A stretch of 64,000 nt of DNA from Rhodococcus sp. H36-A4 (GCF_027158005.1 NZ_JAPVLQ010000001.1:62001-126000); one strand, 5' to 3'. Shown: positions 8,507 to 17,800, numbered from the stretch's first letter. Made by a program: numbers and translations. Notes: generated by a model from the sequence alone, not told the origin.

Positions 8507-9313
8507 CTAATTCGAGGTCATCGAAACTGCCCCTCCGGGTCCGACGAGCAGCGTCGATCGGAGCCTGAGGAGGTCGTCTCCGTCGATTCCGATCGCATCG
8601 AGATATCCATCGAACGATCCGTGCACATGCTCGACGGCCTCCAGCCCGTGCCGGTAGTACCGCTCCGTCACCCCGAGAAGAGCATCGGACAATTCGATCG
8701 GCGCACCATTTTCGTCAGCTGCTGAACTCGCCTGCACGTGGGCGCGTAACGACTCGACGGCGGCATTGCTGCGTAGGTAGTCGGCAACGATGTGTGCGTC
8801 GTCGACTCCGGCAGCGCGAAGCACCGTCGCTATGGTCCAACCAGCCCGATCCTTGCCTGCGGCGCAATGCACCAGCACCGGTCCTTCGCCGGTTCCCAGC
8901 GCCGTGACCACCCTACGTATTGCAATACGCGCGCCCTCGAGCGATGCGTAGGAGGTATAGGCACGCATCATGTAGTCGAGTTGGGCATCCTCACTCGCAG
9001 TGATCCGCGCCTCATGTGGGGCCTTTTCGCCCCTGTGGTTGTCGTAGGGAACATTGTGGACACGAACGCTGCCGGGGACGCGGTCGGTTCCGCTTCTCTC
9101 GATCTCCGTCTCACCACGCAGGTCGAAGACCTGCTTCACCCCGAGCCGTACCAGCTCTTCGTGTCCACGAGCATCGAGCCTGGTCAGTTCCGACGACCGG
9201 TAGAGCACTCCGCGACGCACTTCGAGACCCTCGGTGGTGCGCGCACCACCGACGTCCCGAAAGTTCCATGCACCCGACAGCTGAAACTGGTCGTTGGTAC
9301 TCGCTTCTCGCAT
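8507..9313 (-). CDS. PtpB-like tyrosine/serine protein phosphatase
   Basis: Cysteine phosphatase of 268 aa (DSP-PtpB family). The P-loop HCAAGKDR (residues 149-156, nucleophile C150, R156) fits HCx5R and has the Lys seen in PtpB phosphatases with broad protein/phosphoinositide activity. The conserved N-terminal WNFRDVGG and FDLRGETE motifs are present. Start ATG 9313 (MREAST) is chosen over GTG 9355; neither has a strong ribosome-binding site. It lies divergent from the FAD oxidase at 9399. Confidence 0.85.
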   Translation of the reverse strand: MREASTNDQFQLSGAWNFRDVGGARTTEGLEVRRGVLYRSSELTRLDARGHEELVRLGVKQVFDLRGETEIERSGTDRVPGSVRVHNVPYDNHRGEKAPHEARITASEDAQLDYMMRAYTSYASLEGARIAIRRVVTALGTGEGPVLVHCAAGKDRAGWTIATVLRAAGVDDAHIVADYLRSNAAVESLRAHVQASSAADENGAPIELSDALLGVTERYYRHGLEAVEHVHGSFDGYLDAIGIDGDDLLRLRSTLLVGPGGAVSMTSN

Positions 9314-9398
9314 TCCACGACAATAACCAATGCCTCGGACCGGCCGCACTTTCACCGTGCAGGCAAGGAACTCGGTCGCCGCGGTAGCGTCAGCAGGT

Positions 9399-10559
9399 AT
9401 GACATCGAACCTCGAGGTCCGGACCTACGACGTAATAGTCATCGGGGGCGGCATCGGAGGCGTATCGATCGGCTATGAACTCGCGACCGACCGGACGGTG
9501 TGCCTACTCGAGCAGGAGTCGACGCTCGCGTTCCATACCACTGGACGTTCGGCCGCATTGTTCCTCGAAACGTACGGCAACAAGCCAATTCGAGCCTTGA
9601 CGAGCGCGAGTAGAGACTTCCTCCTCGAGCCGCCGGTGCACTTCGAAAGTGAACTGCTCTCTCCCCGTTCGCTACTGCAGTTCGCTGCGCGCGGACGCGG
9701 TGCGATCCTCGAGTCCATGTTCGAGCAAATCCGATCGCTGACACCGGACGCGCACCTCCTCTCCTCTCGTGACGCGCATGATCTGTTCCCACCGCTACGA
9801 GCCGACCACATCGATCTCGCACTCCACGAGCCGGGTTCGATGGAGATCGACGTCCATGCCCTACACCAGGGTTTCCTCCGCGGCCTGCGCAAGCGAGGCG
9901 GCCATGTCGAGACCGACAGCGGCGTCGTGAACCTGCAACGTCGCGACGGGATCTGGCAGGTGACTTCGCAGGACGGGACGGTACGTCGGGCCGAGATCGT
10001 CGTGAATGCTGCTGGAGCCTGGGCAGATTCGGTCGCTACCCTTGCCGGAGCGCAGCGATCGGGACTCCGGCCACTACGTCGAACGATCTTCATGATCGGC
10101 GCCCCGGAAGAGATGGATACGAACGCGCTCCCCACGCTCAGCGACATCGATGAGTCCTTTTACATCAAGCCCGAAGGTGCTCAGCTGCTCTGCTCTCCCG
10201 CCGATGAGACACCGGTGGAACCCAGCGATGCACGGCCGGACGAACTCGAAATCGCACGTGCCCTGGACGCCATACACGAGACCACGACTCTGACCGCTCG
10301 TCACGTGCGATCGTCCTGGGCCGGTCTGCGGAGCTTCGTCGCGGATCGGACGCCGGTAGTCGGATTCGACCCGCGGGTCGACGGTTTCTTCTGGTGTGCG
10401 GGACAAGGCGGTTACGGCATCCAGACGTGTTCGGCACTCTCTCGTGTCGGAGCTGCACTGATCAGAGGAACAGGTCTGCCGTTCGACGTCGTCGATCGCG
10501 GCCTGGCCGCCGCAGACCTCGCCCCTGGTCGCGACTTCGCTGCCGCACCCGACGTCTGA
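9399..10559 (+). CDS. FAD-dependent D-amino acid dehydrogenase, D-arginine dehydrogenase (DauA)-like
   Basis: DAO-family flavoprotein of 386 aa with Rossmann motif IGGGIGGVSIGYEL (residues 15-28). Recognisable DauA-type segments are FHTTGRSAA (H46), ALHQGFLRG, VNAAGAWAD, DESFYIKP, SWAGLRSFVAD and the C-terminal FFWCAGQGGYGIQT. These resemble Pseudomonas DauA, which oxidises D-arginine to 2-ketoarginine. Start ATG 9399. The next gene is an Lrp-type regulator 49 bp downstream, followed by an apparent L-arginine oxygenase pathway. D-arginine as substrate is inferred from family resemblance plus context; other D-amino acids are possible. Confidence 0.78.
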   Translation: MTSNLEVRTYDVIVIGGGIGGVSIGYELATDRTVCLLEQESTLAFHTTGRSAALFLETYGNKPIRALTSASRDFLLEPPVHFESELLSPRSLLQFAARGRGAILESMFEQIRSLTPDAHLLSSRDAHDLFPPLRADHIDLALHEPGSMEIDVHALHQGFLRGLRKRGGHVETDSGVVNLQRRDGIWQVTSQDGTVRRAEIVVNAAGAWADSVATLAGAQRSGLRPLRRTIFMIGAPEEMDTNALPTLSDIDESFYIKPEGAQLLCSPADETPVEPSDARPDELEIARALDAIHETTTLTARHVRSSWAGLRSFVADRTPVVGFDPRVDGFFWCAGQGGYGIQTCSALSRVGAALIRGTGLPFDVVDRGLAAADLAPGRDFAAAPDV

Positions 10560-10607
10560 GCGCGCCTTTCGGCGCACACGTTGTGGTCTACGCATATCGT
10601 GGACTGC

Positions 10608-11087
10608 ATGACCGATCTGGACCGAACGGATGCCCGTTTGTTGCTCGCGTTGTGCGATCGACCACGCGCGACAGGCGTCGAACTCGCGGGAGATCTAGGA
10701 ATTTCACGGAACACTGTGCAAGCTCGGTTGACTCGATGGGACGAGAAGGATGCTCTCACCTCCATCGATCATCGGGTGCGTCCGAGAAGTCTCGGGTACG
10801 CATTGCAGGCTTTCGTCACCACCCGTGTCGATCAGCACAAACTCGCCGAGGTCACCGATCATCTCCGCACCATCGAAGAGGTACTCGAGGTCTTCGGACT
10901 GTCGGGCGCGTCGGACATGCACATTCGAATAGCCGCGGTCGATGCCGATGATCTGTACCGAGTCGCCGGACTGATACTGAAAATTCCGGGGGTGGAACGC
11001 ACCAACATGTCCATCGCTATGAGCGAACTGATTCCGTATCGCACCAGGCCTCTACTGAATCGCGCCGCCGCAACACCACGCAGCTGA
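10608..11087 (+). CDS. Lrp/AsnC family transcriptional regulator
   Basis: 159-aa feast/famine regulator. Residues 1-55 form an AsnC-type helix-turn-helix (LDRTDARLLLAL...LGISRNTVQARLTRW) and residues ~65-145 a RAM ligand-binding domain. Start ATG 10608 (MTDLDRT) is the family start. It lies directly after the DauA-like gene in the same direction and convergent with the amine oxidase. It probably senses an amino acid, perhaps arginine, and controls one or both neighbours; this is contextual inference. Confidence 0.86.
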   Translation: MTDLDRTDARLLLALCDRPRATGVELAGDLGISRNTVQARLTRWDEKDALTSIDHRVRPRSLGYALQAFVTTRVDQHKLAEVTDHLRTIEEVLEVFGLSGASDMHIRIAAVDADDLYRVAGLILKIPGVERTNMSIAMSELIPYRTRPLLNRAAATPRS

Positions 11088-11105
11088 CCAGTTCTCCCCT
11101 ATTCC

Positions 11106-12788
11106 TCAGTCCCCCAATCGAAGTGGCGCAATACTTCCAAAGACGTCTCCTGGCCCCGGATTGGTTTTCGCTGTTCCGCCGCCGAGATGATGCACCACTC
11201 CCCACACCGCGTTGAGTGCAGTCTGGATCGCACCTTCGGCCCACCCTGCGGTCCACGAAATGTCGTCTCCGGCCAAAAAGATCCCACGATGCCGCTCATC
11301 GAAATCGTCTTGCACGAAATGCGAGAACAATCGCTCCTGATATCGGTAGTGGCCGGGCAGATTGGCTTTGAAGGCTCCCATGAAGTCCCGCTCGGTCTCC
11401 CATGACAAGGTGACGGGATCTCCGATGATGTGACTTCGGAAGTCGACACCCGGATAGATGCCCTCCAATGAACGAAGCATGATGTTCATCCGCTCGACCG
11501 GGCCCAACGCCAACAACTTCAGGGAATCATCCGACCACGTGTACGACAGACAAATCAAGCCCGGTTTGCCCTCCCCCTGATCGAGCAGATACGTTCCACG
11601 ACTCATCCGATCGGTGAGAGTCATGCTGACGATGTCATGGCCCGTGAGCGGGTCCTTGTCTTTCCAAAACGGGCGGTCCACGAGAACGAATACCTTGGTC
11701 GAACCCATGTAGTGCGTCCGCTCGACGGCCGTCCAATGGTCGATCGGCAGCAGATCATCGTCACATTCGATGTTGCTGAGCAACATCCAGGACTGAGCAG
11801 TCACCACTGTCGCCGGGAAGGTGCGGGTTCCCCCTTCACTGTCGTGCACCACCGTTCCACCGGCGGCGCGTCGTAGCTCGGTGACGCGCGGACTCGGCGT
11901 CCCATCGTTCAGCGACGCCACCGTGGTGCCCACCGGCCAGTGCGCTGTTGGTGCTGCGCTCGTCCACAGTCGTTGGGGTAGTTGTTGAGCGCCACCGACG
12001 ATGCCGCGATGGTGGTCGTCCGCTGCGGTCACCACGACTCGAAGGATTTCGAGGATGGAATTGGGGTAGTCGGTGTCCCACCCTCCGGTGCCGAAACCGA
12101 CCTGCCCGAACAGTTCTCGCAGACGGAAAGATCCGAAGTGCTCGGACTCCGCCAGAAACCCATAGAAAGTCTGATCGTCCAACCTCACTACGATCTCGTT
12201 CCACAGCCGCTTGATCTCGGGGGTATCCCGCGCCCGAATTGCCCGCTGGAGAGGAACCAGTTCGGCATACTGCTCCAGAGTGCGCTGCCAGGCTCGCGCA
12301 ACCTCGCCGAACACCGGGGGCAGATCGTCGAGACTGCTCGCGTAGTAGCTGACGCCCTTGAGATCGATCACGGTGCTCGGGGTGACCTCGGCAAGCGGAT
12401 TGGGGAACGGCTCGGTGTGCAGACCCATTGCATCCAGATAGTGGAACAGCGCCGTCGACGAAGGAGGAAAGCGCATTGCGCCCATCTCCGCCACCACTCC
12501 GTGATGGCCCTCGAACTTCACCGACCGCATGCGACCGCCGATCTGATCCGACTCGTAGACGATCGGTTTCAGGCCGATTCTCATCAGCTCGTACGCGGTG
12601 ACCATGCCCGCGAGGCCGCCGCCGATCACGGCTACCTCGGTTCCGTATGCCGATTCAGGCACCGAGCCGAGTCCGTTCGGGTGAGCCAGATAATCGTCGT
12701 ATGCAAACGGAAAGTCCGGACCGAACATGGTGAGCGGTAGCTCGTGGTCGTCCTCGACGGTGCTGTCCGGGCTGACGGGGGTGGTCAT
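11106..12788 (-). CDS. Flavin amino-acid 2-monooxygenase/oxidase, probable arginine 2-monooxygenase
   Basis: 560-aa flavin amine oxidase related to tryptophan, lysine and arginine 2-monooxygenases. FAD motif [10 protein letters not shown] (GGGLAG at 56-61), [11 protein letters not shown] glycine-rich loop, and C-terminal [22 protein letters not shown] that closes over the flavin. Its ATG overlaps the stop of the upstream amidase (ATGA), so the two are translationally coupled, as expected when an oxygenase makes an amide for an amidase. With a guanidinobutyrase-like gene nearby, L-arginine to 4-guanidinobutyramide is the most economical reaction. Tryptophan to indole-acetamide, or a simple L-amino acid oxidase, remain alternatives. 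Confidence 0.72.
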   Translation of the reverse strand: MTTPVSPDSTVEDDHELPLTMFGPDFPFAYDDYLAHPNGLGSVPESAYGTEVAVIGGGLAGMVTAYELMRIGLKPIVYESDQIGGRMRSVKFEGHHGVVAEMGAMRFPPSSTALFHYLDAMGLHTEPFPNPLAEVTPSTVIDLKGVSYYASSLDDLPPVFGEVARAWQRTLEQYAELVPLQRAIRARDTPEIKRLWNEIVVRLDDQTFYGFLAESEHFGSFRLRELFGQVGFGTGGWDTDYPNSILEILRVVVTAADDHHRGIVGGAQQLPQRLWTSAAPTAHWPVGTTVASLNDGTPSPRVTELRRAAGGTVVHDSEGGTRTFPATVVTAQSWMLLSNIECDDDLLPIDHWTAVERTHYMGSTKVFVLVDRPFWKDKDPLTGHDIVSMTLTDRMSRGTYLLDQGEGKPGLICLSYTWSDDSLKLLALGPVERMNIMLRSLEGIYPGVDFRSHIIGDPVTLSWETERDFMGAFKANLPGHYRYQERLFSHFVQDDFDERHRGIFLAGDDISWTAGWAEGAIQTALNAVWGVVHHLGGGTAKTNPGPGDVFGSIAPLRLGD

Positions 12789-13597
12789 CTGCCACTCTTC
12801 CCATCCTGGGGGTAGAGATCGTGTCTTCGGTCGCCCAGGTGGGTATTGATCTCCCTCGACGTGGCACGTACACCGGGATCGATATCGACCGTGAGAAGTG
12901 CCTCACCGCGGCCGGCACGGCCGAGTTCGGATCCGTCGGGCGCTATGGCACAGGTGAGACCGCAGTAATGCAGATCGCCCTCGATTCCGCACCGATTCAC
13001 GTAGGTGACGAACAGCTGACTTTCATAGGCCCGAGTAGGCACGACGTGTGTGGCAACCATGTCGAACGGGTGCATCAGCCCAGTAGGGACGATCAACCAT
13101 TCGGTTCCTGCATCGGCGTGCGCACGAACGGCTTCGGGGAATTCCACGTCGTAACAGGTCAGAAGTCCGCAGGTCAGCCCGCCGAAGTGAAACTGCACGA
13201 CCAGTTCGTCGCCTGGAACGAAGTGCCCACGATCGAGCTCACCGAACAGATGCGTCTTGCGATATCGAGACACGATGGTCCCGTCGCTACCCACTACCTG
13301 TACCGAATTGTAGATTCCTTCCTCGCTTCGTTCCGGAAACCCGTACACCACAACGAGACCGGAGCTCCGGGCAATCTCGACGACGGCGTCGAAGATCGGC
13401 CCGTCTGCCGCCTCTGCACGTTCTTCTACGAGACGTCCGACGTCGTAGCCAGTCGTCGACATCTCGGGAGTGACGAGCATCGACGCTCCTGCGTCCGAAG
13501 CGGCAATCGCCGCGCGCGATATGGCAGCGAGGTTGGCCTCGACGTCGCCTGCCAGTTCGGGGCCTTGAAACAGCGACACTCGTACCGCGGTAGTCAT
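12785..13597 (-). CDS. Nitrilase-superfamily amidase, probable 4-guanidinobutyramide hydrolase
   Basis: 270-aa carbon-nitrogen hydrolase. The Glu-Lys-Cys triad is visible: E45 (TPEMSTTG), K114 (YRKTHLFGE) and C148 ([10 protein letters not shown]). Start ATG 13597 has AAAGGA nine bases upstream; it lies in a 156-bp divergent promoter region facing the ureohydrolase. The 4-bp overlap with the monooxygenase ties it to the amide that enzyme would make. In the arginine oxygenase route this step yields 4-guanidinobutyrate. Specificity is inferred from the three-gene context. Confidence 0.8.
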   Translation of the reverse strand: MTTAVRVSLFQGPELAGDVEANLAAISRAAIAASDAGASMLVTPEMSTTGYDVGRLVEERAEAADGPIFDAVVEIARSSGLVVVYGFPERSEEGIYNSVQVVGSDGTIVSRYRKTHLFGELDRGHFVPGDELVVQFHFGGLTCGLLTCYDVEFPEAVRAHADAGTEWLIVPTGLMHPFDMVATHVVPTRAYESQLFVTYVNRCGIEGDLHYCGLTCAIAPDGSELGRAGRGEALLTVDIDPGVRATSREINTHLGDRRHDLYPQDGKSGR

Positions 13598-13753
13598 CGG
13601 CTGGTCCTTTCCGCAGGTTTCGCGTCCGGCGGGCAGGCGCGCTTGTTCGATAATCGTGCGACAACGAGGCACTGCCGGGCAACATGGAGTTATAGACAAT
13701 TATCCGACCAACGACGCTGGACGTACCTGAAGAACTATCAGAAAGCGCTTCCT
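13598..13753. promoter_or_regulatory. Divergent promoter region between amidase and ureohydrolase
   Basis: 156 bp between two divergent starts. The half facing the ureohydrolase is AT-richer than its surroundings and carries TCGATAATCG and CAATTATCCG, whose GATAAT/ATTATC cores are inverted. This is a plausible operator, but no consensus promoter is evident. Confidence 0.4.
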
Positions 13754-14704
13754 ATGAGCACCGAAACGCCACCGATCGGACCGGTCGACGCGAGAAAGGT
13801 CCCGCGGTTCGCCGAACCGACGACGTTCGCGCGACTACCGCGGCTCGACGAAGTCTCTCGAGCCGACGTCACGATCCTCGGGGTTCCGTTCGACTCGGGC
13901 GTCAGCTATCGACCGGGGGCGCGCTTCGGCCCCGGTCACATTCGCGCTGCCTCGAAGTTGCTTCGGCCGTACAATCCAGCCTTGAAAGTCTCACCGTTCG
14001 CCGAACAACAGGTCGCCGATTTCGGGGATATCGGCATCAACCCGTTCGATATCACCGAGGCGTTGAATTCGGTGGAGTCGGCGGTGACCGATCTACGCGC
14101 CGACGGTTCTTCGGTACTGACTCTCGGCGGCGATCACACTATTGCTCTCCCGATCCTGCGTTCGCTCGCGCGCGACCACGGACCGGTTGCCGTGCTCCAT
14201 TTCGATGCTCACCTCGATACGTGGGACACCTACTTCGGCGCCCCGTACACCCACGGCACTCCGTTTCGCCGCGCGAGCGAGGAGGGTCTCATCGACCTCG
14301 AACGCTCCCAGCACATCGGTATCCGGGGGCCGCTCTATACCGAGCAAGACCTCGAGGACGACCGTGTTCTCGGATTCCAGGTGATCCGATCCGATGACTA
14401 CGAGGTCGATGGGTTCGCGAGCATCGTCGAGCGGATGCGGCACCGACTCGACGGTGGTCCGGTGTACGTCTCAGTGGACATCGATGTTCTCGATCCGGCT
14501 CATGCACCGGGAACTGGTACTCCGGAAGCTGGAGGCATGACCTCGCGAGAGCTGCTGAACACGTTGCGTGGGCTCGTCGGACTGAACGTGGTGGGCGCAG
14601 ACATCGTGGAGGTTGCCCCTGCGTACGACCACGCTGAGATCACCGGTATAGCCGCCGCGCACGTAGCCTATGAACTGTTGTCCGTTCTGGCACTGAATCG
14701 ATAG
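13754..14704 (+). CDS. Agmatinase-family ureohydrolase, probable guanidinobutyrase
   Basis: 316-aa binuclear manganese ureohydrolase that releases urea from a guanidino compound. Metal-binding residues are present: GGDHT (H128), DAHLDTWD (D151, H153, D155) and VDIDVLDP (D242, D244), and the C-terminal EVAP motif. It belongs to the agmatinase/guanidinobutyrase branch rather than classical arginase. Next to a coupled monooxygenase-amidase pair, 4-guanidinobutyrate (giving GABA and urea) is the likely substrate. Agmatine or guanidinopropionate are alternatives. Confidence 0.87.
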   Translation: MSTETPPIGPVDARKVPRFAEPTTFARLPRLDEVSRADVTILGVPFDSGVSYRPGARFGPGHIRAASKLLRPYNPALKVSPFAEQQVADFGDIGINPFDITEALNSVESAVTDLRADGSSVLTLGGDHTIALPILRSLARDHGPVAVLHFDAHLDTWDTYFGAPYTHGTPFRRASEEGLIDLERSQHIGIRGPLYTEQDLEDDRVLGFQVIRSDDYEVDGFASIVERMRHRLDGGPVYVSVDIDVLDPAHAPGTGTPEAGGMTSRELLNTLRGLVGLNVVGADIVEVAPAYDHAEITGIAAAHVAYELLSVLALNR

Positions 14705-14724
14705 TGTCGCCCGAGGCGCATACG

Positions 14725-15930
14725 ATGAGCCCGATGCCCTACCGATCGGACGCACCTGACCCGGACGGCAAGTACCAGCAGGTTGCCGACCTCGCAGCAG
14801 CCGACGCAGGTGGCTTGTCCACCGAACTTCTCGGAGATTTCCTCGAGGTCCTCACCGACGCCGTCGCTGTCGGACGCCCATTGACGCGTCGTCAACTGCG
14901 CGCATTGCGGGTTCATGGTGATACTGCGGCCAAGGAAGGCGTTGCATTAAGGGCGTTGCTCGATCTGTACTTGTCCTCGGCCTGGCGCCTGTGGCGCGAG
15001 CTGCCCGCGGTGGTGGACGCAGCCAAGAACCCAAGCGCCGTCGTGACTGCAGGTGAAGTGATGTTGCATGCTGTCGACGACGCGGTGGCAGAGCTCGCGG
15101 AGGCTTTTCAGCTCGCCCGCAGAGCTTTGGTCCGCGCCGAGGTGTCCGCTCGACGCGAGTTCGTCGACGATCTTCTCTCGGGCAGCGCCGATATCGCTGG
15201 GGTGCTGGGTCGCGCAGAGTCGTTCGGACTGGACTTGACGGGACCTCACGCTGTCCTGGTCGTAGAGGCGACTTCCCCGTTCACCGACGATGCTTCGATG
15301 ATCACCGACGTCGAGCGCGCGATCGCCGGGAGCAAAGGTGACACCGAGACGTTGGTTGCCAGCAAGGAAGGCCGTCTCGTCGTCGTGTTCGCGGCGCCCG
15401 ACCATCATGCGGTGAAACTGGTGACCGAACGTGTCCGAAGCACTGTCGGTCAAGTTCACGGCACCGATGGGTGGACTCAACGTTTGGGAGTAGGTCGTCC
15501 TGGTCAGAGTGCTGCCGGGGTGGCGTCCTCCTACCGCGAGGCACTCGACGCGCTCGACCTGGCGGGCAAACTCGGACTCGACACACCGGTGCTGGATGCG
15601 CGAGACCTGCTGGTGTATCGAGTGTTGCTCGACGACCGACCCGCGATCACCGATCTCGTCGAGACAGTACTGACGCCCCTGCTGGCTGCGCGGGGCGGCG
15701 CCGTTCCCCTTCTGCGCACGTTGTTCGCCTACTTCGAATCCGGGGGTAACTCCGCGATGACGGCAAGGTCGATGCACCTCTCGGTTCGCGCGGTCACCTA
15801 TCGACTAGCGCGTATTGCCGAGCTGACCGGCCACGACGTGAACAACCCCAGCGAGAGATTCGCACTGCAGACAGCAGTATTCGGAGCGAAGTTATTGGAT
15901 TGGCCGACCAGCACCACCTCACAGACGTAG
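14725..15930 (+). CDS. PucR/CdaR-family transcriptional regulator
   Basis: 401-aa regulator with an N-terminal helical sensor half, a degenerate GGDEF-like middle (~residues 200-290) and a C-terminal PucR helix-turn-helix (YFESGGNSAMTARSMHLSVRAVTYRLARI). ATG 14725 has GAGG at 14713-14716; the GTG at 14704, overlapping the previous stop, is the alternative. PucR-type proteins often activate nitrogen-compound catabolism, so it probably controls the upstream ureohydrolase or the whole arginine locus. The effector is unknown. Confidence 0.82.
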   Translation: MSPMPYRSDAPDPDGKYQQVADLAAADAGGLSTELLGDFLEVLTDAVAVGRPLTRRQLRALRVHGDTAAKEGVALRALLDLYLSSAWRLWRELPAVVDAAKNPSAVVTAGEVMLHAVDDAVAELAEAFQLARRALVRAEVSARREFVDDLLSGSADIAGVLGRAESFGLDLTGPHAVLVVEATSPFTDDASMITDVERAIAGSKGDTETLVASKEGRLVVVFAAPDHHAVKLVTERVRSTVGQVHGTDGWTQRLGVGRPGQSAAGVASSYREALDALDLAGKLGLDTPVLDARDLLVYRVLLDDRPAITDLVETVLTPLLAARGGAVPLLRTLFAYFESGGNSAMTARSMHLSVRAVTYRLARIAELTGHDVNNPSERFALQTAVFGAKLLDWPTSTTSQT

Positions 15931-15969
15931 TTGCCGGTTCACGGCAATTGAAGGTGGACAAACATGTCC
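15931..15969 (+). terminator. Weak inverted repeats after the PucR gene
   Basis: TTGCCG(15931-15936)/CGGCAA(15942-15947) directly after the stop codon, then GGACA/TGTCC at 15956-15969. The stems are short and without a T-run, so this is a weak terminator or an operator. Confidence 0.3.
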
Positions 15970-16070
15970 GCGATCGCACGGTGCATGCCGCTTTCACGAC
16001 AGGCACACTTAAGTAGTCGCGGTAAACAGAGTTGCCGCAGAGAACATCGAAGCGACAAGGAGCCCGTTCC

Positions 16071-16127
16071 ATGGCGTCCCTGACCCAGAAGCTATCTCAA
16101 TTCACCAGTAAGGACTACCGCCGATGA
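16071..16127 (+). CDS. 18-aa leader peptide translationally coupled to TerC
   Basis: ATG 16071 preceded by AAGGAG (16057-16062, 8-nt spacing) opens 18 codons, MASLTQKLSQFTSKDYRR, and ends with TGA overlapping the TerC ATG as ATGA. TerC has no good ribosome-binding site of its own here, so translation may depend on this peptide. Too short to assign to any family. Confidence 0.55.
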   Translation: MASLTQKLSQFTSKDYRR

Positions 16128-17089
16128 ACGTTCCTCTCTGGGCATGGGCGGCGTTTGCCGCGGTCGTGCTCACCCTGCTCGCCATCGATTTGCTTGCGCA
16201 TCGCGGTGCACACGTCATCGGCTTCAAGGAAGCTGCATGGTGGAGTGCATTGTGGGTCGGCGTCGCACTCGTCTTCGGTGGAGTCGTCTTCGCCACTCTC
16301 GGTACGACGGCAGGCGTGGAATACACGACGGCCTGGCTCCTCGAGAAAAGCTTGTCCGTGGACAACCTCTTCGTATTCGCATTGATCTTCGGCTACTTCA
16401 AAGTTCCGAAGGAATATCAGCACCGCGTTCTGTTCTTCGGCGTGATCGGCGCATTGGTATTCCGCGGCATCTTCCTCGCCGCAGGTGTAGCTATCGTAAG
16501 CAAGTTCACCGTCGTTTTGTTCGTCTTCGCAGCCATCCTGCTCTACAGCGCGTGGAAGCTGATGAAGGATGAGGACGATTCGTATGATCCGAGCACTTCG
16601 TTTGCGGTTCGCCTGTTGCGCAAGGTTATCCCGGTTCAAGACGAGTACTCCGGAACGAAGTTCTTCGTCAAGGAGGCAGGAAAGCGCATTGCCACTCCGT
16701 TGTTGGCCGTCGTGGTTGCCATCGAAGCTGCCGACCTTGTTTTTGCCGTAGACAGTGTCCCTGCAGTTCTTGCCGTCAGCGACGATCCGTTCATCATCTA
16801 CTCGTCGAATGCGTTCGCGATTCTCGGACTGCGCGCGTTGTACTTCCTGCTCTCCGGCCTGTTGGATAAGTTCCACTACCTGTCCAAGGGCTTGGCGATC
16901 ATCCTCGGATTCATCGGGGTCAAGTTGATCTTGCAGGCCAGCCACAAGGTCATCAGTACCTCGATCCCCGAGATTCCATCGCTGGTCAGCCTCGCAGTCA
17001 TCATCGCGGTGTTGGCAGGCTCGATCATCCTCAGCTTCGTGCGCCCAGCAAAGGAGGAGACTTCCGAGCTGGCTTCCGGCGAAAAGTAA
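16124..17089 (+). CDS. TerC family integral membrane protein
   Basis: 321-aa TerC/Alx-type membrane protein with about nine hydrophobic segments. Signature segments are SVDNLFVFALIFGYF (acidic residues within the membrane), the repeat-like AIEAADLVFAVDSVPAVLA and the SNAFAILGLRALYF motif. Members are linked to tellurite resistance or manganese export; in actinobacteria the role is usually unassigned. The start overlaps the leader ORF. A strong terminator follows at 17102. Confidence 0.88.
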   Translation: MNVPLWAWAAFAAVVLTLLAIDLLAHRGAHVIGFKEAAWWSALWVGVALVFGGVVFATLGTTAGVEYTTAWLLEKSLSVDNLFVFALIFGYFKVPKEYQHRVLFFGVIGALVFRGIFLAAGVAIVSKFTVVLFVFAAILLYSAWKLMKDEDDSYDPSTSFAVRLLRKVIPVQDEYSGTKFFVKEAGKRIATPLLAVVVAIEAADLVFAVDSVPAVLAVSDDPFIIYSSNAFAILGLRALYFLLSGLLDKFHYLSKGLAIILGFIGVKLILQASHKVISTSIPEIPSLVSLAVIIAVLAGSIILSFVRPAKEETSELASGEK

Positions 17090-17101
17090 CACGGGCAAGG
17101 C

Positions 17102-17140
17102 AAAGGGGGTATCCGACAGGTCCGGTCGGATACCCCCTTT
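17102..17140 (+). terminator. Rho-independent terminator after TerC
   Basis: Perfect 16-bp stem (17102-17117 with 17125-17140; core GGGGGTATCCGAC) with a 7-nt loop, ending in TTTT, 12 bases after the TerC stop. Confidence 0.9.
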
Positions 17141-17164
17141 TCGGATTCACCTTCTCGGAGCTGT

Positions 17165-17190
17165 GTTTCACTCCGGTTCGTCCTGGGTAG
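17165..17190 (+). promoter_or_regulatory. SigF-like promoter of dps
   Basis: GTTT (17165-17168), 16-nt spacer, GGGTAG (17185-17190). This matches the mycobacterial SigF pattern GTTT-N15-17-GGGTA. A start point 7-10 bases downstream falls on or just before the dps ATG at 17200, so the transcript would be leaderless. Confidence 0.65.
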
Positions 17191-17199
17191 TTGTTTGTC

Positions 17200-17748
17200 A
17201 TGACCACATCGAACTCATACACAGTTCCCGGCATGAGCACCGACGAGGGAGCGCGTGTCGCGGCATTGCTCCAGGATCGCCTGAACGCATACAACGATCT
17301 TCATCTGACCCTCAAGCACATTCACTGGAATGTCGTGGGCCCCAACTTCATCTCTGTCCACGAGATGCTCGACCCACAGGTAGAAACCGTGCGTGGCTTC
17401 GCCGACGATGTCGCCGAGCGCATTGCGACACTGGGATCCTCGGCGAAGGGCACGCCGGGCACCATCGTCGAGCAGCGCTCATGGGACGACTACTCGATCG
17501 GGCGGGCCGCAGCCATCGAGCACCTCGGCGCACTCGACCTCGTGTACACCGGTGTCATAACCGACACGCGCAAGGCAATCGAAGAGATCGGCAAGGTCGA
17601 TCCGGTCACCGAGGACTTGTTGATCGGGCAGAGCGGTCAACTCGAACTCTTCCACTGGTTCGTTCGCGCGCACCTGGAGAACTCCGGTGGACAGCTTTCC
17701 ACAAGCGGTGCATCGAGCGAAAAGGAAGCTGCCGCAGACGCGCGCTGA
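17200..17748 (+). CDS. dps: Dps-family DNA-binding ferritin-like protein
   Basis: 182-aa mini-ferritin that oxidises and stores iron and protects DNA in stress. The ferroxidase-centre signature is seen in LKHIHWNVVGPNF...HEMLD and DDVAERI. The four-helix core spans ~residues 18-165, with a Ser/Ala/Glu tail. ATG 17200 is chosen because a SigF-like -10 lies just upstream and because there is no Shine-Dalgarno sequence, consistent with a leaderless mRNA. Confidence 0.9.
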   Translation: MTTSNSYTVPGMSTDEGARVAALLQDRLNAYNDLHLTLKHIHWNVVGPNFISVHEMLDPQVETVRGFADDVAERIATLGSSAKGTPGTIVEQRSWDDYSIGRAAAIEHLGALDLVYTGVITDTRKAIEEIGKVDPVTEDLLIGQSGQLELFHWFVRAHLENSGGQLSTSGASSEKEAAADAR

Positions 17749-17774
17749 AATTTTCACTTCGAATCGATGATCGC

Positions 17775-17800
17775 GTTTGACGCGGAATAATTCGGGGTAA
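17775..17800 (+). promoter_or_regulatory. SigF-like promoter upstream of DUF6131 gene
   Basis: GTTT (17775-17778), 16-nt spacer, GGGTAA (17795-17800). The downstream gene starts at 18082, implying a ~275-nt leader that begins with the palindrome at 17814. The 281 bp from here to the gene hold no convincing ORF. Confidence 0.55.

Noticed and set aside
12785..13597. Auxin pathway (tryptophan monooxygenase + indole-acetamide hydrolase)
   Set aside because: Indole-acetamide hydrolases are usually of the amidase-signature type, not nitrilase type, and the nearby ureohydrolase favours arginine; kept only as an alternative.
12821..13753. In-frame extension of the ureohydrolase back across the amidase gene
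   Set aside because: It is antisense to the amidase and unlike ureohydrolases; the family start is ATG 13754.
15970..16070. Manganese (yybP-ykoY) riboswitch before TerC
   Set aside because: No recognisable conserved core; only a leader ORF and ordinary intergenic sequence were seen.
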